DNA of 64,000 bases from Anaerocolumna sp. AGMB13025. Its GTDB lineage: Bacteria; Bacillota; Clostridia; Lachnospirales; Lachnospiraceae. The position numbers and the translations under genes are program-made. The notes below the pieces were generated by a model. It worked only from the letters and a program-made list of their open reading frames with translations, made no database searches and was not told the DNA's origin. Below are positions 1 to 10,000 of the stretch, in pieces; positions within the stretch are counted from its first letter, which is position 1, and the number at the start of each line of letters is the position of its first letter. The stretch is from the NCBI RefSeq assembly GCF_029689925.1, contig NZ_CP121445.1, positions 3,332,501 to 3,396,500 of the forward strand. Reading direction: 5' to 3'.

Positions 1-2795
1 CGATACCGGCAATCTTACGAGCAGAGACCGGTTCTGCGGTAATTGCTCTGAGAGTGGGAAATCATCATTACTATAAAATCCAATCAATCAAAAAGTTTTT
101 AACAGACTTTTATAATAAAGAAAACATATTACTAGGCAAAGAATTTAAATATATCCATGGGGAAAGTAAATTTGACAGGCAATCTAAGAAAATCCTGGAT
201 TATATTCTTCAGATCTATGAGATTCAGGAAGCCATTGATAAATTGTTTTATTCCAAGCTGTTTTCCAAAGCCAATATTGTTCTGACCAAAAATATGTTAT
301 TACGGCTATTGGATATTCTAGAAGAGGGTACTTTTGATCTGGAATTATATGGTAAAGAATATGAGGATGTAATTTATAAAGCAGATAATCCTAAAATTGA
401 ATATGATTTATCCTTAATTGATGATGGCATCGTTATGGATTATCATGGTAAATACAGTGTGATTCCTATTACTGATTCCGGAGAATTACTCTATCTGAAC
501 GGCTGTATCTATAAGCCTACCAAACGATTTTTAGGAAATTACCTGCCTTTTTATAATAATTTAGGCGGTCGGAAAGAACCCTTGATCTTTAAGGGTATCA
601 ATAAAAGTAAGTTTTTAGAAGTTGTATTGCCTAAAATTAGTGAAACCATGGAACTGACAGTACCAAAAGAGCTTCAGGACCGTTTTATAACATCGGAATT
701 AAAGGCTTTAGTCTATCTGGACAAAGTGAAAAGCTATATACATGCCGAACTCCGTTACCGATATGGAGAACACGAATTTAATGCATTTGAAAACCCGTCC
801 TCCGATAATTTTATAATTGTCAGACAGCCCCAGAAAGAAGATTATTATATTGATTATCTGGAAAAACATGGGTTCAGTCCTAAACAGCATAGCTTTGTCA
901 TGCGTAATGAAGATGATATATATGAATTCCTGACAGGTGGAATCCACGAGTTATCACAAACCTGTGAATTATATTATTCCGAAGCTTTTAAAAAAATAAA
1001 TATCAAGTCACCTGGCAGTTTCAAGGCCGGTTTGCGGGTAAGTAACGGTGTTAATTTGCTGGAAATGGATTTAAACTATGAAGATGTACCAAGAGAGGAA
1101 TTAAAAGATTTATTTAAATCCTATCGAATGAAGAAGAAATATTACCGTTTGAAAAACGGCAGTTTTATCGATCTTGAAGCTGATAATATCAAAGAAGTAT
1201 GGGATATCTTAAGCTATCTTGGCATATCCGGCAAAGAATTAAATGCGGATACCATTGGATTATCCAAAAATACCGCCTTGTATTTGAATAATGTTTTTAA
1301 TGAAAAACACCTCGAAGTAGAAAAGAACGAGGATTTTAAAGAACTTGTTGAAAAGATTTTAAATCCTGGCGAAACGGAGTATAATCTGCCGGAGGGGATT
1401 CAGGCAGAACTGCGGGGATATCAGGTGTCCGGCTATAAATGGCTTCGAACTTTATCAGATAATAACCTTGGCGGTATTTTAGCGGATGACATGGGTCTTG
1501 GTAAAACCTTGCAGACAATCGTTTATATTGCCGCAATAAAGGAAATGCTGGCAGCTGCCAGGTTTTTAATTGTCTGTCCCTCTTCCTTGATTTACAACTG
1601 GCAGGATGAGCTTGAAAATTTTGCTCCCTTTTTAACCTCCTCAGTAGTAACCGGCAATCCCAAGGAGCGTCAGGAATTAATAGAAGCTGATAATCAGGTG
1701 GATATCCTGATAACTTCATATCCCTTAATGCGCAGGGACATTAATCTTTATCAAAAATTACAGTTTCACACGGTTTTTATCGATGAAGCCCAGTATATAA
1801 AGAATGCTGATTCCCTTAATGCAAAATCCGTGAAACTATTAGAGGCAGAACATCGTTTTGCACTGACGGGTACACCGATTGAAAACTCTTTATCCGAATT
1901 ATGGTCTATCTTTGATTTTATTATGCCGGATTACCTATTCAGCCACAGTAAGTTCGTAAACCAGTATGAAAAACCAATTATGAGATTGGAGGAGGGCGTT
2001 TTAGAGGATTTAAACAGGCGTATTTTACCCTTTATTTTAAGGCGTATGAAAAAAGATGTACTGCAGGAATTACCGGATAAAGTTGAAACTAAAATGCTTA
2101 CGGATATGGAAGAAGAACAGAAGAAGGTTTATCTATCCTATGTGGAAAATGCCAAGAATGAACTTGATAACGAAATAAAAGAAAACGGATTAGAAAAGAG
2201 CAAACTTAAAATTCTTGCTGTTTTGACCAGACTTCGCCAAATCTGCTGTCACCCGGGTACTTTCATCGATAATTATACCGGAGGCAGTGGAAAACTGGAA
2301 CTCCTGTTAGAGATAATATCGGATGCCATCGCGAATGGTCACAGGATTTTAGTATTTTCACAGTTTACTTCCATGCTTGCTATTATAGAAAAAGAGTTAA
2401 AGGACCAGAATGTTTCCAGTTTTTATTTGGAAGGTTCAACAAAGGTCCATGACAGAAACGATTATGTCAAACGCTTTAATCAAGGGGAAGGGGAGGTATT
2501 TCTTATATCCTTAAAAGCGGGCGGTACCGGTCTTAATCTGGTAGGAGCTGATACGGTCATCCATTATGATCCCTGGTGGAATCCGGCAGTAGAAGAGCAG
2601 GCTACCGACCGGGCATATCGTATTGGACAGATTAACTCCGTACATGTCATTAAGTTAATTACAAAAGGAACGATTGAAGAAAAAATATATAAACTACAGC
2701 AAAAGAAAAGAAATCTTTCCGACTCAGTCATACAATCCCAGGAAGTTTTTATTAATACCTTGACAAAAGAGGAATTAGAGGATATATTTGGATAG
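1..2795 (+). CDS. SNF2-family DEAD/DEAH-box helicase (5' end cut by window)
   Basis: ATP-dependent DNA translocase of the Swi2/Snf2 family, the large form common in Clostridia. The frame stays open to the left edge of the window, so the GTG at 54 is probably not the start and the N-terminal part (often a SWIM zinc-finger region in this family) lies outside. Counting from 54, the ATP-binding motif DDMGLGKT is at residues 478-485, the Walker B box DEAQ at 577-580, and the C-terminal helicase lobe ends with QATDRAYRIGQ at 849-859, so both RecA-like lobes are complete. The upstream half matches the bacterial SNF2-associated region in position only. Its partner and substrate cannot be read from the sequence. 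No terminator is obvious after the stop. Confidence 0.9.
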   Translation, partial: IPAILRAETGSAVIALRVGNHHYYKIQSIKKFLTDFYNKENILLGKEFKYIHGESKFDRQSKKILDYILQIYEIQEAIDKLFYSKLFSKANIVLTKNMLLRLLDILEEGTFDLELYGKEYEDVIYKADNPKIEYDLSLIDDGIVMDYHGKYSVIPITDSGELLYLNGCIYKPTKRFLGNYLPFYNNLGGRKEPLIFKGINKSKFLEVVLPKISETMELTVPKELQDRFITSELKALVYLDKVKSYIHAELRYRYGEHEFNAFENPSSDNFIIVRQPQKEDYYIDYLEKHGFSPKQHSFVMRNEDDIYEFLTGGIHELSQTCELYYSEAFKKINIKSPGSFKAGLRVSNGVNLLEMDLNYEDVPREELKDLFKSYRMKKKYYRLKNGSFIDLEADNIKEVWDILSYLGISGKELNADTIGLSKNTALYLNNVFNEKHLEVEKNEDFKELVEKILNPGETEYNLPEGIQAELRGYQVSGYKWLRTLSDNNLGGILADDMGLGKTLQTIVYIAAIKEMLAAARFLIVCPSSLIYNWQDELENFAPFLTSSVVTGNPKERQELIEADNQVDILITSYPLMRRDINLYQKLQFHTVFIDEAQYIKNADSLNAKSVKLLEAEHRFALTGTPIENSLSELWSIFDFIMPDYLFSHSKFVNQYEKPIMRLEEGVLEDLNRRILPFILRRMKKDVLQELPDKVETKMLTDMEEEQKKVYLSYVENAKNELDNEIKENGLEKSKLKILAVLTRLRQICCHPGTFIDNYTGGSGKLELLLEIISDAIANGHRILVFSQFTSMLAIIEKELKDQNVSSFYLEGSTKVHDRNDYVKRFNQGEGEVFLISLKAGGTGLNLVGADTVIHYDPWWNPAVEEQATDRAYRIGQINSVHVIKLITKGTIEEKIYKLQQKKRNLSDSVIQSQEVFINTLTKEELEDIFG

Positions 2796-3049
2796 TATAA
2801 AGTTCTATAGTTTAATGTACGGACATTTGTAGTAAAATTCACATATTAAATATCAATAATAACCAGCGGTTATACCAGTATAATCTTTATCAGAACAATT
2901 CTGTAGGTCCAGACACTGCCTGAGACCGCAGGATTGTACTGATTGTAAACTCCAATATTTCCTGTAAATGAATTCATTAAGATAATGTTTGTAACGGTTT
3001 AAAATTTGCAAAGACCTATGTCTTACTGTTTTATGTCTTACTATCTTAT

Positions 3050-3290
3050 GTCTTATCTTATTTCTTAAACCTTAATTTTTAATACCTTATCTCTTGATAC
3101 CTTCTTATTTCTATATTCCATATTTCTTAATATCTTAATTTTAATACCTTACTTTTAATACCTTACTTTTAATACCTTAATTTTAGTACCTTAATTTTAG
3201 TACCTTAATTTTAGTATCTTATTTTTAATACCTTATTTTTAATATTAATCCTTATTTTAGTACCTTATTATTTATTTATTCTTCATACTT
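3050..3290. repeat. Degenerate short tandem repeats
   Basis: Repeated units of about 14-16 bp built on TACCTTAATTTTAA/G (variants TACCTTACTTTTAA, TATCTTATTTTTAA). The units are imperfect and grade into general AT-rich sequence at both ends. No function is visible. Confidence 0.7.
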
Positions 3291-3666
3291 TTTTAAAAAT
3301 ATATTATTCTTCATACCTTAATTCTCATTACCTTATTCATTAAAATATAAGTCTTATCTTATTAAAAACTGACATCTATTCAAAGATATATAATTCAAAG
3401 ATTAAATTTTATCCGGGGTTTATATTTATAAACAGGCTGTCTCATAGCTTAATATTTTGCATTTCAAAATCTAATTTCTTGTAATATGGAGAGAATCCAT
3501 ATTAACTTTATGCTGCTTCTGCAAATCATCACAACATCTTTGTTCCCGTATTAAACTATCCTGCTGAATAAAATTTATTAAGTTTAAAATAGCAATAAAT
3601 GGCATGCTTTTTAGCAATCAACAGGGAGCTTAATTATAGGTTTATGTGTTATAAATAAATAGAAAG

Positions 3667-3690
3667 AGCTGTAAAAAACAGCTTTTTATT
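3667..3690 (+). terminator. Terminator-like hairpin
   Basis: AGCTGT (3667-3672), five A, ACAGCT (3678-3683), followed by TTTTATTATT. The form is right for a weak intrinsic terminator, but no gene lies just upstream on this strand, so it may be chance or may end a non-coding transcript. Confidence 0.4.
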
Positions 3691-3967
3691 ATTGAAATTG
3701 TACAAAAATATAATATATTAAGGAGGATACGGCATTTTATCGAAACATTTAGTAATTAAATAATTGCAGAAAAATAATGGTAAACATATGGTAATCAATG
3801 GGGAAAATTCACAAGATTGAGGAGCAAAAAAGAAGATACTATTGAATTAATTGGGAAGGTATCGTCCAAAAAGTTGCGATATAAGCTATAGTTTTAAGCA
3901 TAATAACCATCCCTTTTTATCAGGTACTTCTTAATCTATTCATCTATAGTTATATGAGGAGGCATTT

Positions 3968-4870
3968 ATGATAGAAAAATTAACAGGTACCAGGGAAACT
4001 GTATATCATCCGGACAATATGCCAGTTCGGCTTTACATCAACAGGGAATATGAGGACTATCCCATACATTGGCACATGGATGTAGAACTTATTATGCCCT
4101 TAGAAGGTATGTACACAGTCGTAGTAGACAAGGAGCAATATATTCTTAATCCCGGCGATATTATAATGATTCCATCCGGAGAAATGCATGAATTATTTGC
4201 TCCTCCATCGGGTAAACGGCTTATCGTACAATGCGATAATTCTTTACTAAACGGATTGGTGGGAATTGATTCTATTAGCGGAGGATTTTATCCTTGTATA
4301 CTTAGCCGTCAGACTGACAAGGCTGAGTATCACCAGCACTTAGTAAGTATGTTAAAGCAAGTAGCAGATGAATATATAAACCGTCCTCCTTTTTACATGA
4401 TATCCATTGAAGCTCTCTTGAAGAACTTCTTTGTTATTGCCGGCAGAAATTGTTTGAATTTGGACAAATTAGATAAGAGTGTTGTTAAAAATAAACAACA
4501 TCAATACATAGACAAATTTTTGCACATATGCCAGTACATAAACGAACATTGTACAGAGAACCTGACGATTGATGAGGTAGCTACCATGGCAGGCTTCAGC
4601 AAATATCATTTTTTTCGTCTCTTTTGCAAATTTTCCGGAGTCACATATTATGAGTATCTTGTGAAAAGACGTATTATGTATGCGGAAAGGTTACTGACTG
4701 ACCCGAATCTCTCTATCGTTCAGATTGCTATGAGAAGCGGTTTTAACAGTCTGTCTGCTTTTAACCGGAATTTCAGAGAGATAAAGAAATGTACTCCTAC
4801 CGAGTATCGAAACATGTATAATTCCAGCTGCATTCAACAAATTACAGTAAAAAATGCGGTGGGGAAGTAG
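3968..4870 (+). CDS. AraC-family transcriptional regulator with N-terminal cupin
   Basis: A 300-residue regulator. Residues about 30-80 form a cupin-like sensor (HWHMDVELIMPLEG, then a NPGDIIMIPSGEMHEL stretch), and residues about 185-285 carry the two helix-turn-helix units of the AraC/XylS family. These are IDEVATMAGFSKYHFFRLF and the second unit around IVQIAMRSGFNSLSAFNRNF, ending in the usual PTEYR. The ATG at 3968 follows GAGGAGGC with good spacing. It sits directly before the sugar transport locus on the same strand, so control of that locus in response to a sugar is the obvious inference; the ligand is not known. Confidence 0.92.
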   Translation: MIEKLTGTRETVYHPDNMPVRLYINREYEDYPIHWHMDVELIMPLEGMYTVVVDKEQYILNPGDIIMIPSGEMHELFAPPSGKRLIVQCDNSLLNGLVGIDSISGGFYPCILSRQTDKAEYHQHLVSMLKQVADEYINRPPFYMISIEALLKNFFVIAGRNCLNLDKLDKSVVKNKQHQYIDKFLHICQYINEHCTENLTIDEVATMAGFSKYHFFRLFCKFSGVTYYEYLVKRRIMYAERLLTDPNLSIVQIAMRSGFNSLSAFNRNFREIKKCTPTEYRNMYNSSCIQQITVKNAVGK

Positions 4871-5143
4871 AGATAGCATTAATTGGCATGGTTTTGAGCA
4901 ATCAGAAAGAAGATTGTCGTTTTAAGGTATGTTATAAATTAGTAGAAAGCTTCTAAAATCCTATTATTCATTTTTCAATAGATACAAAGCTTATTAGTTA
5001 CAACATTTCAATAGAAATACAATATTCAAAAGTTACAAAGTTTAATAGATATAATGTTGAATAGGCACAATGTCATTTATACAAGAACCTGGTTTCTTAA
5101 GAAACCTTTGGTCTTCCCTTATTCAAAAACAGGAGAGGTAATT

Positions 5144-8059
5144 ATGAGCAGGAAATTTAAAATGGTATCAGGAATACTATTGATTTGTATTTTTACTGTA
5201 ATCCTATGTAGTATTCCCAGAAATCAGACAGATAGTTTTAATGAAAAATATGCCGGGACTGCAGATTTGGACAAAGAAGTTGGGGGAATCGGACGGGAGA
5301 ATACCTATACCAAATATTTAGAAGCCCATAAGGACTCCTTATTTCCTACCGAAAATATCGAGGTGGATATAGCAAAATACACTGGAAGCAATGATATAAA
5401 GCTTTTAGAAGAATATGAAGGAGAAGAAGAGGTCCTCTATACCTATGAAGACTCCTTTGCTCAGTGGCAGGTTAATGTCCCGGCTGCCGGTATGTATCAG
5501 GTTTACATACGGTATTTCCCTGTGAAATCAAGAGGAGTAGATATCGAAAGAAAATTTTATATTAATGGCAAAATACCATTTCTGGGTGCCGACACCATAA
5601 GTTTTACCCGGTTGTGGAAAAATTCAGAGGTTATTAAAACCGATAACCAGGGGAATGATATCAAACCCAGCCAGATTGATGAACCAGCCTGGACGGGCGA
5701 ATATTTTAAAGATAATCTGGGGTATTTTACAAAACCTTATACTTTTTATTTTGAAAAAGGACCCAATACTATTGGGCTAGAATCTGTTAATGAACCAATG
5801 GTTATAAAATCCATAACCCTTCGGGCTGTAACCCAGGATAAGTCCTATGAAGAATACTTAAAAGATATACCGCAGGCTACACTATCCGATACAGCCTTAC
5901 ATTATAAACAGGTGATACAAGGAGAAGAATCGACCCTGCGTTCTTCACCCTCCCTTTATCCCTTATATGACCGTTCTTCACCCACAACAGTGCCTTACAG
6001 TGTATCGAAAATCCGGTTAAATATGATTGGAGGAAATGCCTGGAGAATATCCGGACAATGGATTGAATGGAACTTTAGTATACCGGAGGACGGTTATTAC
6101 AATCTGAGTGTAAAAGCCAGACAGAATTATAACCGGGGCTTTGTATCCAACCGTACCATTTATATTGATGGAGTAGTCCCTTTTAAGGAAATGGAACAGA
6201 TTCCATTCCGCTACAGCAATGAATGGATCTCAAACAGGTTTTCCAATGAAGAAGATATACCATATAAATTCTATCTGACACGAGGGGAACACACCTTGAG
6301 AATGGAGGTTACACTTGGGGATATGGGCAATATTTTAAATGAGATGCAAGACAGTGTTTACCGGCTTAACAGTATTTATAGAAAAATCCTGGTACTTACC
6401 GGTACCACACCGGATAAGTACAGAGACTATAAGATAGAAAAGGTGTATCCGGAGATTATCGAATCGATGGATTTGGAAAGGAAACGTCTTTATAAAATAA
6501 TTGATGAAATCGTAGCTTATTCCGGTGAGAAGACAAATCAGATTGCCGCCATACAAACCCTGGCCGGCCAGTTAGAAACCTTTGTTAAAAACCCTTCCAA
6601 GATACCCGGTAGATTTACAAATTTCAAGGATAATATCAGTGCCATAGGAACCAGTATCCTAAATCTTTCCGAAGCTCCTCTGGATATCGATTACCTGACT
6701 GTCACAGGTGTGAACGAAGACCCGGATATTGTTAAGGATACCTTAATAAAGAGTGCCTTGCATGAAATTAAGTCTTTTGCAGCCTCCTTTACTACGGACT
6801 ATAATGCTGTGGGCGATGTTTACGACAGGGATGAAGCTATTCAGGTATGGATTTTATCGGGACGTGATCAGAGTACCATTTTAAAATCCATGATTGATGA
6901 TACCTATACACCTTCCACAGGTATAAAGGTCAATGTAAAGCTTGTCGAAGCTGGCACCCTGCTTAACGCGATTATTGCCGGAAAAGGTCCGGATGTTGTT
7001 ATCTCAGCAGGGCAGGGAGAGCCGGTAAATTATGCCCTCCGTAATGCAGTGGAAGATCTTACTCAATTTCCAGATTGTAAGGAGGTGTTAAAGAATTTTA
7101 AAGCAAGTGCTTATACACCTTATCAGTTTGAGGGAGGAATTTACGCACTGCCGGAGACCCAGAACTTTAATGTTATGTTTTATAGAAAGGATATTTTAGA
7201 GGAACTTAAAATTGAGGTGCCAGATACCTGGGAGGATCTTATAGCCATACTGCCTATAATCCAACAGAATAACATGTCGGTTGCCATTCCCTCAACGGAA
7301 CGTACCCTGAACAATGTATCAAATCCGGATTTATCCAGTTTGTTCGCCATGCTCTATCAAAATGGAGGTACGGTTTATGATGAGGCTGGAAAACGGACCG
7401 TCATCGATTCGGAATATGGTTCCAAGGCCTTTGAGTCCATGACTAAGTTGTTTACACAGTATAAATTACCGACAATTTATGATTTTCCCAATCTCTTCCG
7501 CTCGGGTCAGATGCCCCTTGGCATTGCTGATTACAGTACTTTTAATACCTTAGTAGTTTTTGCCCCTGAGATTCGTGGATTGTGGGATTTTACCGTTATA
7601 CCTGGTACCCGAAAAAAAGATGGAACGATAGACCGTTCCTGTCACACTTCTGGTCTTTGTACCCTGATGTTAAAAGCTAAGGATGATACTACCAGAAATA
7701 ATTCCTGGGATTTCATGAAATGGTGGGTTAGTACCCAGACCCAGGTACGCTTTGGACAGGAGATGGAAAGTGTCATGGGTGCGTCTGCCCGTTATGCCAC
7801 GGCAAATATGAATGCTTTTGAACAGCTTTCCTGGAGTAAAGAGCAGCTTAAAGTGTTAAAAGAACAATGGGACTGGACTGTTGGATTAAGAGAGGTTGCA
7901 GGAGGTTATTATACGCAAAGACATATAACCAATGCCATAAGGAAAGTATTAAACAGGAATGAAGATCCCAGAGAAACTCTTCTTGATTATGCTGCAACCA
8001 TTGATTTAGAGATAGAAAAAAAGCGTGTGGAATTCGGTTTGGATGAAAAACAAGATTGA
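5144..8059 (+). CDS. Large solute-binding protein with N-terminal carbohydrate-binding-like modules
   Basis: A secreted or membrane-anchored binding protein of 971 residues, about twice the normal size for a CUT1 binding protein. I chose ATG 5144 because AGGAGAGG lies just before it and it starts with a signal/anchor segment (MSRKFKMVSGILLICIFTVI); the open frame upstream lacks these. Two beta-rich modules follow, at roughly residues 40-230 and 270-420. Both contain phrases such as AAGMYQVYIRYFPV and DGYYNLSVKARQNY, typical of CBM6/35-like folds (inference). A helical linker leads to a family 1 solute-binding domain from about residue 590 to the end (GKGPDVVISAGQGEP, ALPETQNFNVMFYRKDIL). It heads the ABC locus; permeases follow on the same strand. 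Confidence 0.85.
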   Translation: MSRKFKMVSGILLICIFTVILCSIPRNQTDSFNEKYAGTADLDKEVGGIGRENTYTKYLEAHKDSLFPTENIEVDIAKYTGSNDIKLLEEYEGEEEVLYTYEDSFAQWQVNVPAAGMYQVYIRYFPVKSRGVDIERKFYINGKIPFLGADTISFTRLWKNSEVIKTDNQGNDIKPSQIDEPAWTGEYFKDNLGYFTKPYTFYFEKGPNTIGLESVNEPMVIKSITLRAVTQDKSYEEYLKDIPQATLSDTALHYKQVIQGEESTLRSSPSLYPLYDRSSPTTVPYSVSKIRLNMIGGNAWRISGQWIEWNFSIPEDGYYNLSVKARQNYNRGFVSNRTIYIDGVVPFKEMEQIPFRYSNEWISNRFSNEEDIPYKFYLTRGEHTLRMEVTLGDMGNILNEMQDSVYRLNSIYRKILVLTGTTPDKYRDYKIEKVYPEIIESMDLERKRLYKIIDEIVAYSGEKTNQIAAIQTLAGQLETFVKNPSKIPGRFTNFKDNISAIGTSILNLSEAPLDIDYLTVTGVNEDPDIVKDTLIKSALHEIKSFAASFTTDYNAVGDVYDRDEAIQVWILSGRDQSTILKSMIDDTYTPSTGIKVNVKLVEAGTLLNAIIAGKGPDVVISAGQGEPVNYALRNAVEDLTQFPDCKEVLKNFKASAYTPYQFEGGIYALPETQNFNVMFYRKDILEELKIEVPDTWEDLIAILPIIQQNNMSVAIPSTERTLNNVSNPDLSSLFAMLYQNGGTVYDEAGKRTVIDSEYGSKAFESMTKLFTQYKLPTIYDFPNLFRSGQMPLGIADYSTFNTLVVFAPEIRGLWDFTVIPGTRKKDGTIDRSCHTSGLCTLMLKAKDDTTRNNSWDFMKWWVSTQTQVRFGQEMESVMGASARYATANMNAFEQLSWSKEQLKVLKEQWDWTVGLREVAGGYYTQRHITNAIRKVLNRNEDPRETLLDYAATIDLEIEKKRVEFGLDEKQD

Positions 8060-8104
8060 TATATTCAGATTTACAGAAGTTCTAAAATTTTTGGAATGAA
8101 AGGA

Positions 8105-8160
8105 TGCCACTTTTATTTGTGGCAGTATCGCTAATCTTGCGGTATGCAATGGGTATAAGA
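8105..8160 (+). repeat. Structured repeat, copy A (short form)
   Basis: TGCCAC (8105-8110) pairs with GTGGCA (8119-8124), then TATCGC (8126-8131) pairs with GCGGTA (8139-8144), followed by TGCAATGGGTATAA. The stems match those of the copies at 26358-27288, while the first loop is only eight bases long. The element lies between the binding-protein and permease genes, and its GGGT ends six bases before the ATG at 8161. Confidence 0.75.
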
Positions 8161-9099
8161 ATGAGAACCTTTATAAAGAAGTATATCAGGAAGAAAAGAA
8201 AAGATATGGTTATCACATGGAAACAGGCTAAAAAAGCTAAGACATATTATTTGTTCTTAGCACCTTACGCCATACTATTTGTGTTGTTTTATGTTGTACC
8301 CGTTGTCACTTCTCTGATTTTAAGCTTTACATATTACAACATATTGGAACCACCAAGATTTATCGGACTCCAGAATTATATAAACCTGCTGCTGGCTGAT
8401 GATGTATTCTTAACCGCTGTCAAAAACACCTTTCTTTTAGCAGCAATTACCGGTCCCGTGGGCTATATGGCAGCTTTTTTGTTTGCCTGGTTCATTAACG
8501 AGCTGCCAAGATATTTAAGGGCCTTCGCCATTGTAATTTTTTATGCCCCTACCATATCCGGACAGGTATTTTTAATCTGGGCTATTATGTTTTCCGGTGA
8601 TGCCTATGGCTATATTAATGCCTTTTTAATGAAGTTTGGATTTATTGGTGCACCGATACTTTGGCTGACCAATCCTAAGTATATGCTGATGGTTGTAATA
8701 ATCGTAAGTCTCTGGATGAGTCTTGGAACCGGCTTCCTGGCATTTGTAGCCGGTTTACAAGGAGTTGATAAAGCTCAGTATGAAGCGGGTTATATTGACG
8801 GAGTGAAAAACCGCTGGCAGGAACTATGGTATATTACACTTCCCAGTATGAAACCCATGCTTATGTTTGGTGCGGTTATGACAATTACCCAATCCTTTGG
8901 TATTGCGGATGTACCGGTAGCCCTTACCGGTTTTCCAAGTACCGATTATGCAACCCAGACTGTAGTTACCCACCTTATCGATTATGGTTCCATCCGGTTT
9001 GAAATGGGGTATGCATCCGCCATTGCAACCTTATTATTTATGGTAATGATTCTTTGTAATAAAATAATTCAGGCTATGCTCAGGAGAGTAGGAACTTAA
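8161..9099 (+). CDS. ABC sugar permease, LplB/UgpA type
   Basis: An inner-membrane subunit of a CUT1 carbohydrate importer, 312 residues from ATG 8161. The frame is open back to 8104, but that stretch is the structured repeat, so a start inside it would make the repeat coding. ATG 8149 and ATG 8206 (after AGGAAG) are alternatives. About six membrane segments are visible, beginning with YYLFLAPYAILFVLFYVVPV, and the EAA loop that docks on the ATPase is present (YEAGYIDGVKNRWQELWYIT). It pairs with the next permease 24 bp downstream. No ATP-binding subunit is encoded in the locus, which is common for this family in Firmicutes. Confidence 0.9.
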   Translation: MRTFIKKYIRKKRKDMVITWKQAKKAKTYYLFLAPYAILFVLFYVVPVVTSLILSFTYYNILEPPRFIGLQNYINLLLADDVFLTAVKNTFLLAAITGPVGYMAAFLFAWFINELPRYLRAFAIVIFYAPTISGQVFLIWAIMFSGDAYGYINAFLMKFGFIGAPILWLTNPKYMLMVVIIVSLWMSLGTGFLAFVAGLQGVDKAQYEAGYIDGVKNRWQELWYITLPSMKPMLMFGAVMTITQSFGIADVPVALTGFPSTDYATQTVVTHLIDYGSIRFEMGYASAIATLLFMVMILCNKIIQAMLRRVGT

Positions 9100-9123
9100 A
9101 TCAGATAAATGGAGAAGAGAGCT

Positions 9124-9990
9124 ATGAAATCTAAAAAACATATAAAACGAAGAAAACCCAATCGCTCCAGAGGCGGGGATTTCGGCATTTATTTAATGCT
9201 GATCTTCTTCGGGCTGTTTATGGCCTTCCCTTTGGTTTATGCCATTAACAGTGCCTTTAAACCTCTTAATGAAATTTTTGTATATCCACCCAGGCTGTTT
9301 GTACAAAATCCTACCTTTGATAATTTTCAGGATCTCTTTGTTATTATGAGTAAATCCTGGGTGCCATTTTCCAGATATCTGTTTAATACGGTATTTATTA
9401 CCATATTAGGTACGGCGGGACATATTATTATAGCCGCCATGGGAGCTTATGTACTTGCCAAATACCGGTTCCCGGGGAGTAAGACTTTCTTTGGAATCGT
9501 TGTAACCGCACTCATGTTTAACGGATATGTTACTGCAATCCCTAACTATCTGGTGATGTCTAAAATTGGCCTGGTGGATACACCCTGGGCGGTAATTATA
9601 CCGGCCTTTGCATCACCTATGGGGTTGTTTTTGATGAAGCAGTATATGGAAGGCATTCCGGATGCTTTACTTGAAGCTGCTAAAATTGACGGGGCAAAAG
9701 AATGGAGTATATTCTCAACCATCGTAATGCCTATGGTACGCCCTGCCTGGCTGACACTTATGATTCTTTCTATACAGGCCTTGTGGAATGTGAGAGCCTC
9801 TAATTTTATATATTCCGAGGATTTAAAAACCCTTCCATATGCCTTGCAGCAGATTGTAAGCGGCGGTATCGCAAGGGCAGGTGTTGGGGCAGCGGTAACC
9901 TTGGTCATGATGATTGTGCCCATAACCACTTTTATTGTTGTGGAAAGCAATGTAATTGAAACAATGGCAAGTTCTGGTATTAAGGATTAA
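9124..9990 (+). CDS. ABC sugar permease, MalG/AraQ type
   Basis: Second membrane subunit of the first importer, 288 residues. ATG 9124 is preferred over ATG 9109 because GGAG at 9111-9114 has normal spacing to it. The protein begins with a basic cytoplasmic tail (MKSKKHIKRRKPNRSRG) and then six membrane segments. The EAA motif reads LLEAAKIDGAKEWSIFSTIV. It ends 10 bp before the NHL-repeat gene, so co-transcription is very likely. Confidence 0.9.
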   Translation: MKSKKHIKRRKPNRSRGGDFGIYLMLIFFGLFMAFPLVYAINSAFKPLNEIFVYPPRLFVQNPTFDNFQDLFVIMSKSWVPFSRYLFNTVFITILGTAGHIIIAAMGAYVLAKYRFPGSKTFFGIVVTALMFNGYVTAIPNYLVMSKIGLVDTPWAVIIPAFASPMGLFLMKQYMEGIPDALLEAAKIDGAKEWSIFSTIVMPMVRPAWLTLMILSIQALWNVRASNFIYSEDLKTLPYALQQIVSGGIARAGVGAAVTLVMMIVPITTFIVVESNVIETMASSGIKD

Positions 9991-10000
9991 GGAGGAGACT

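Larger units (their letters stand above)
2796..3967. other. Long AT-rich intergenic region
   Basis: About 1.2 kb without a credible gene on either strand. It holds a run of decayed tandem repeats (about 3050-3290), a small palindrome near 3485-3503 (ATGGA...TCCAT) and a terminator-like hairpin at 3667-3690. A weak stem (TATCG...CGATA) near 3859-3880, about 90 bp before the AraC gene, resembles the third stem of the repeat family described at 27104-27288, but the other two stems are absent there. Confidence 0.6.

Noticed and set aside
3420..3460. AACAGGCTGTCTCATAG, resembling an end of an IS1182-like element
   Set aside because: No second end and no transposase fragment could be found nearby, so a remnant cannot be supported.
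5054..5143. Longer N-terminus for the first binding protein
   Set aside because: It has no ribosome binding site and would put 30 polar residues before the signal sequence; ATG 5144 has AGGAGAGG.
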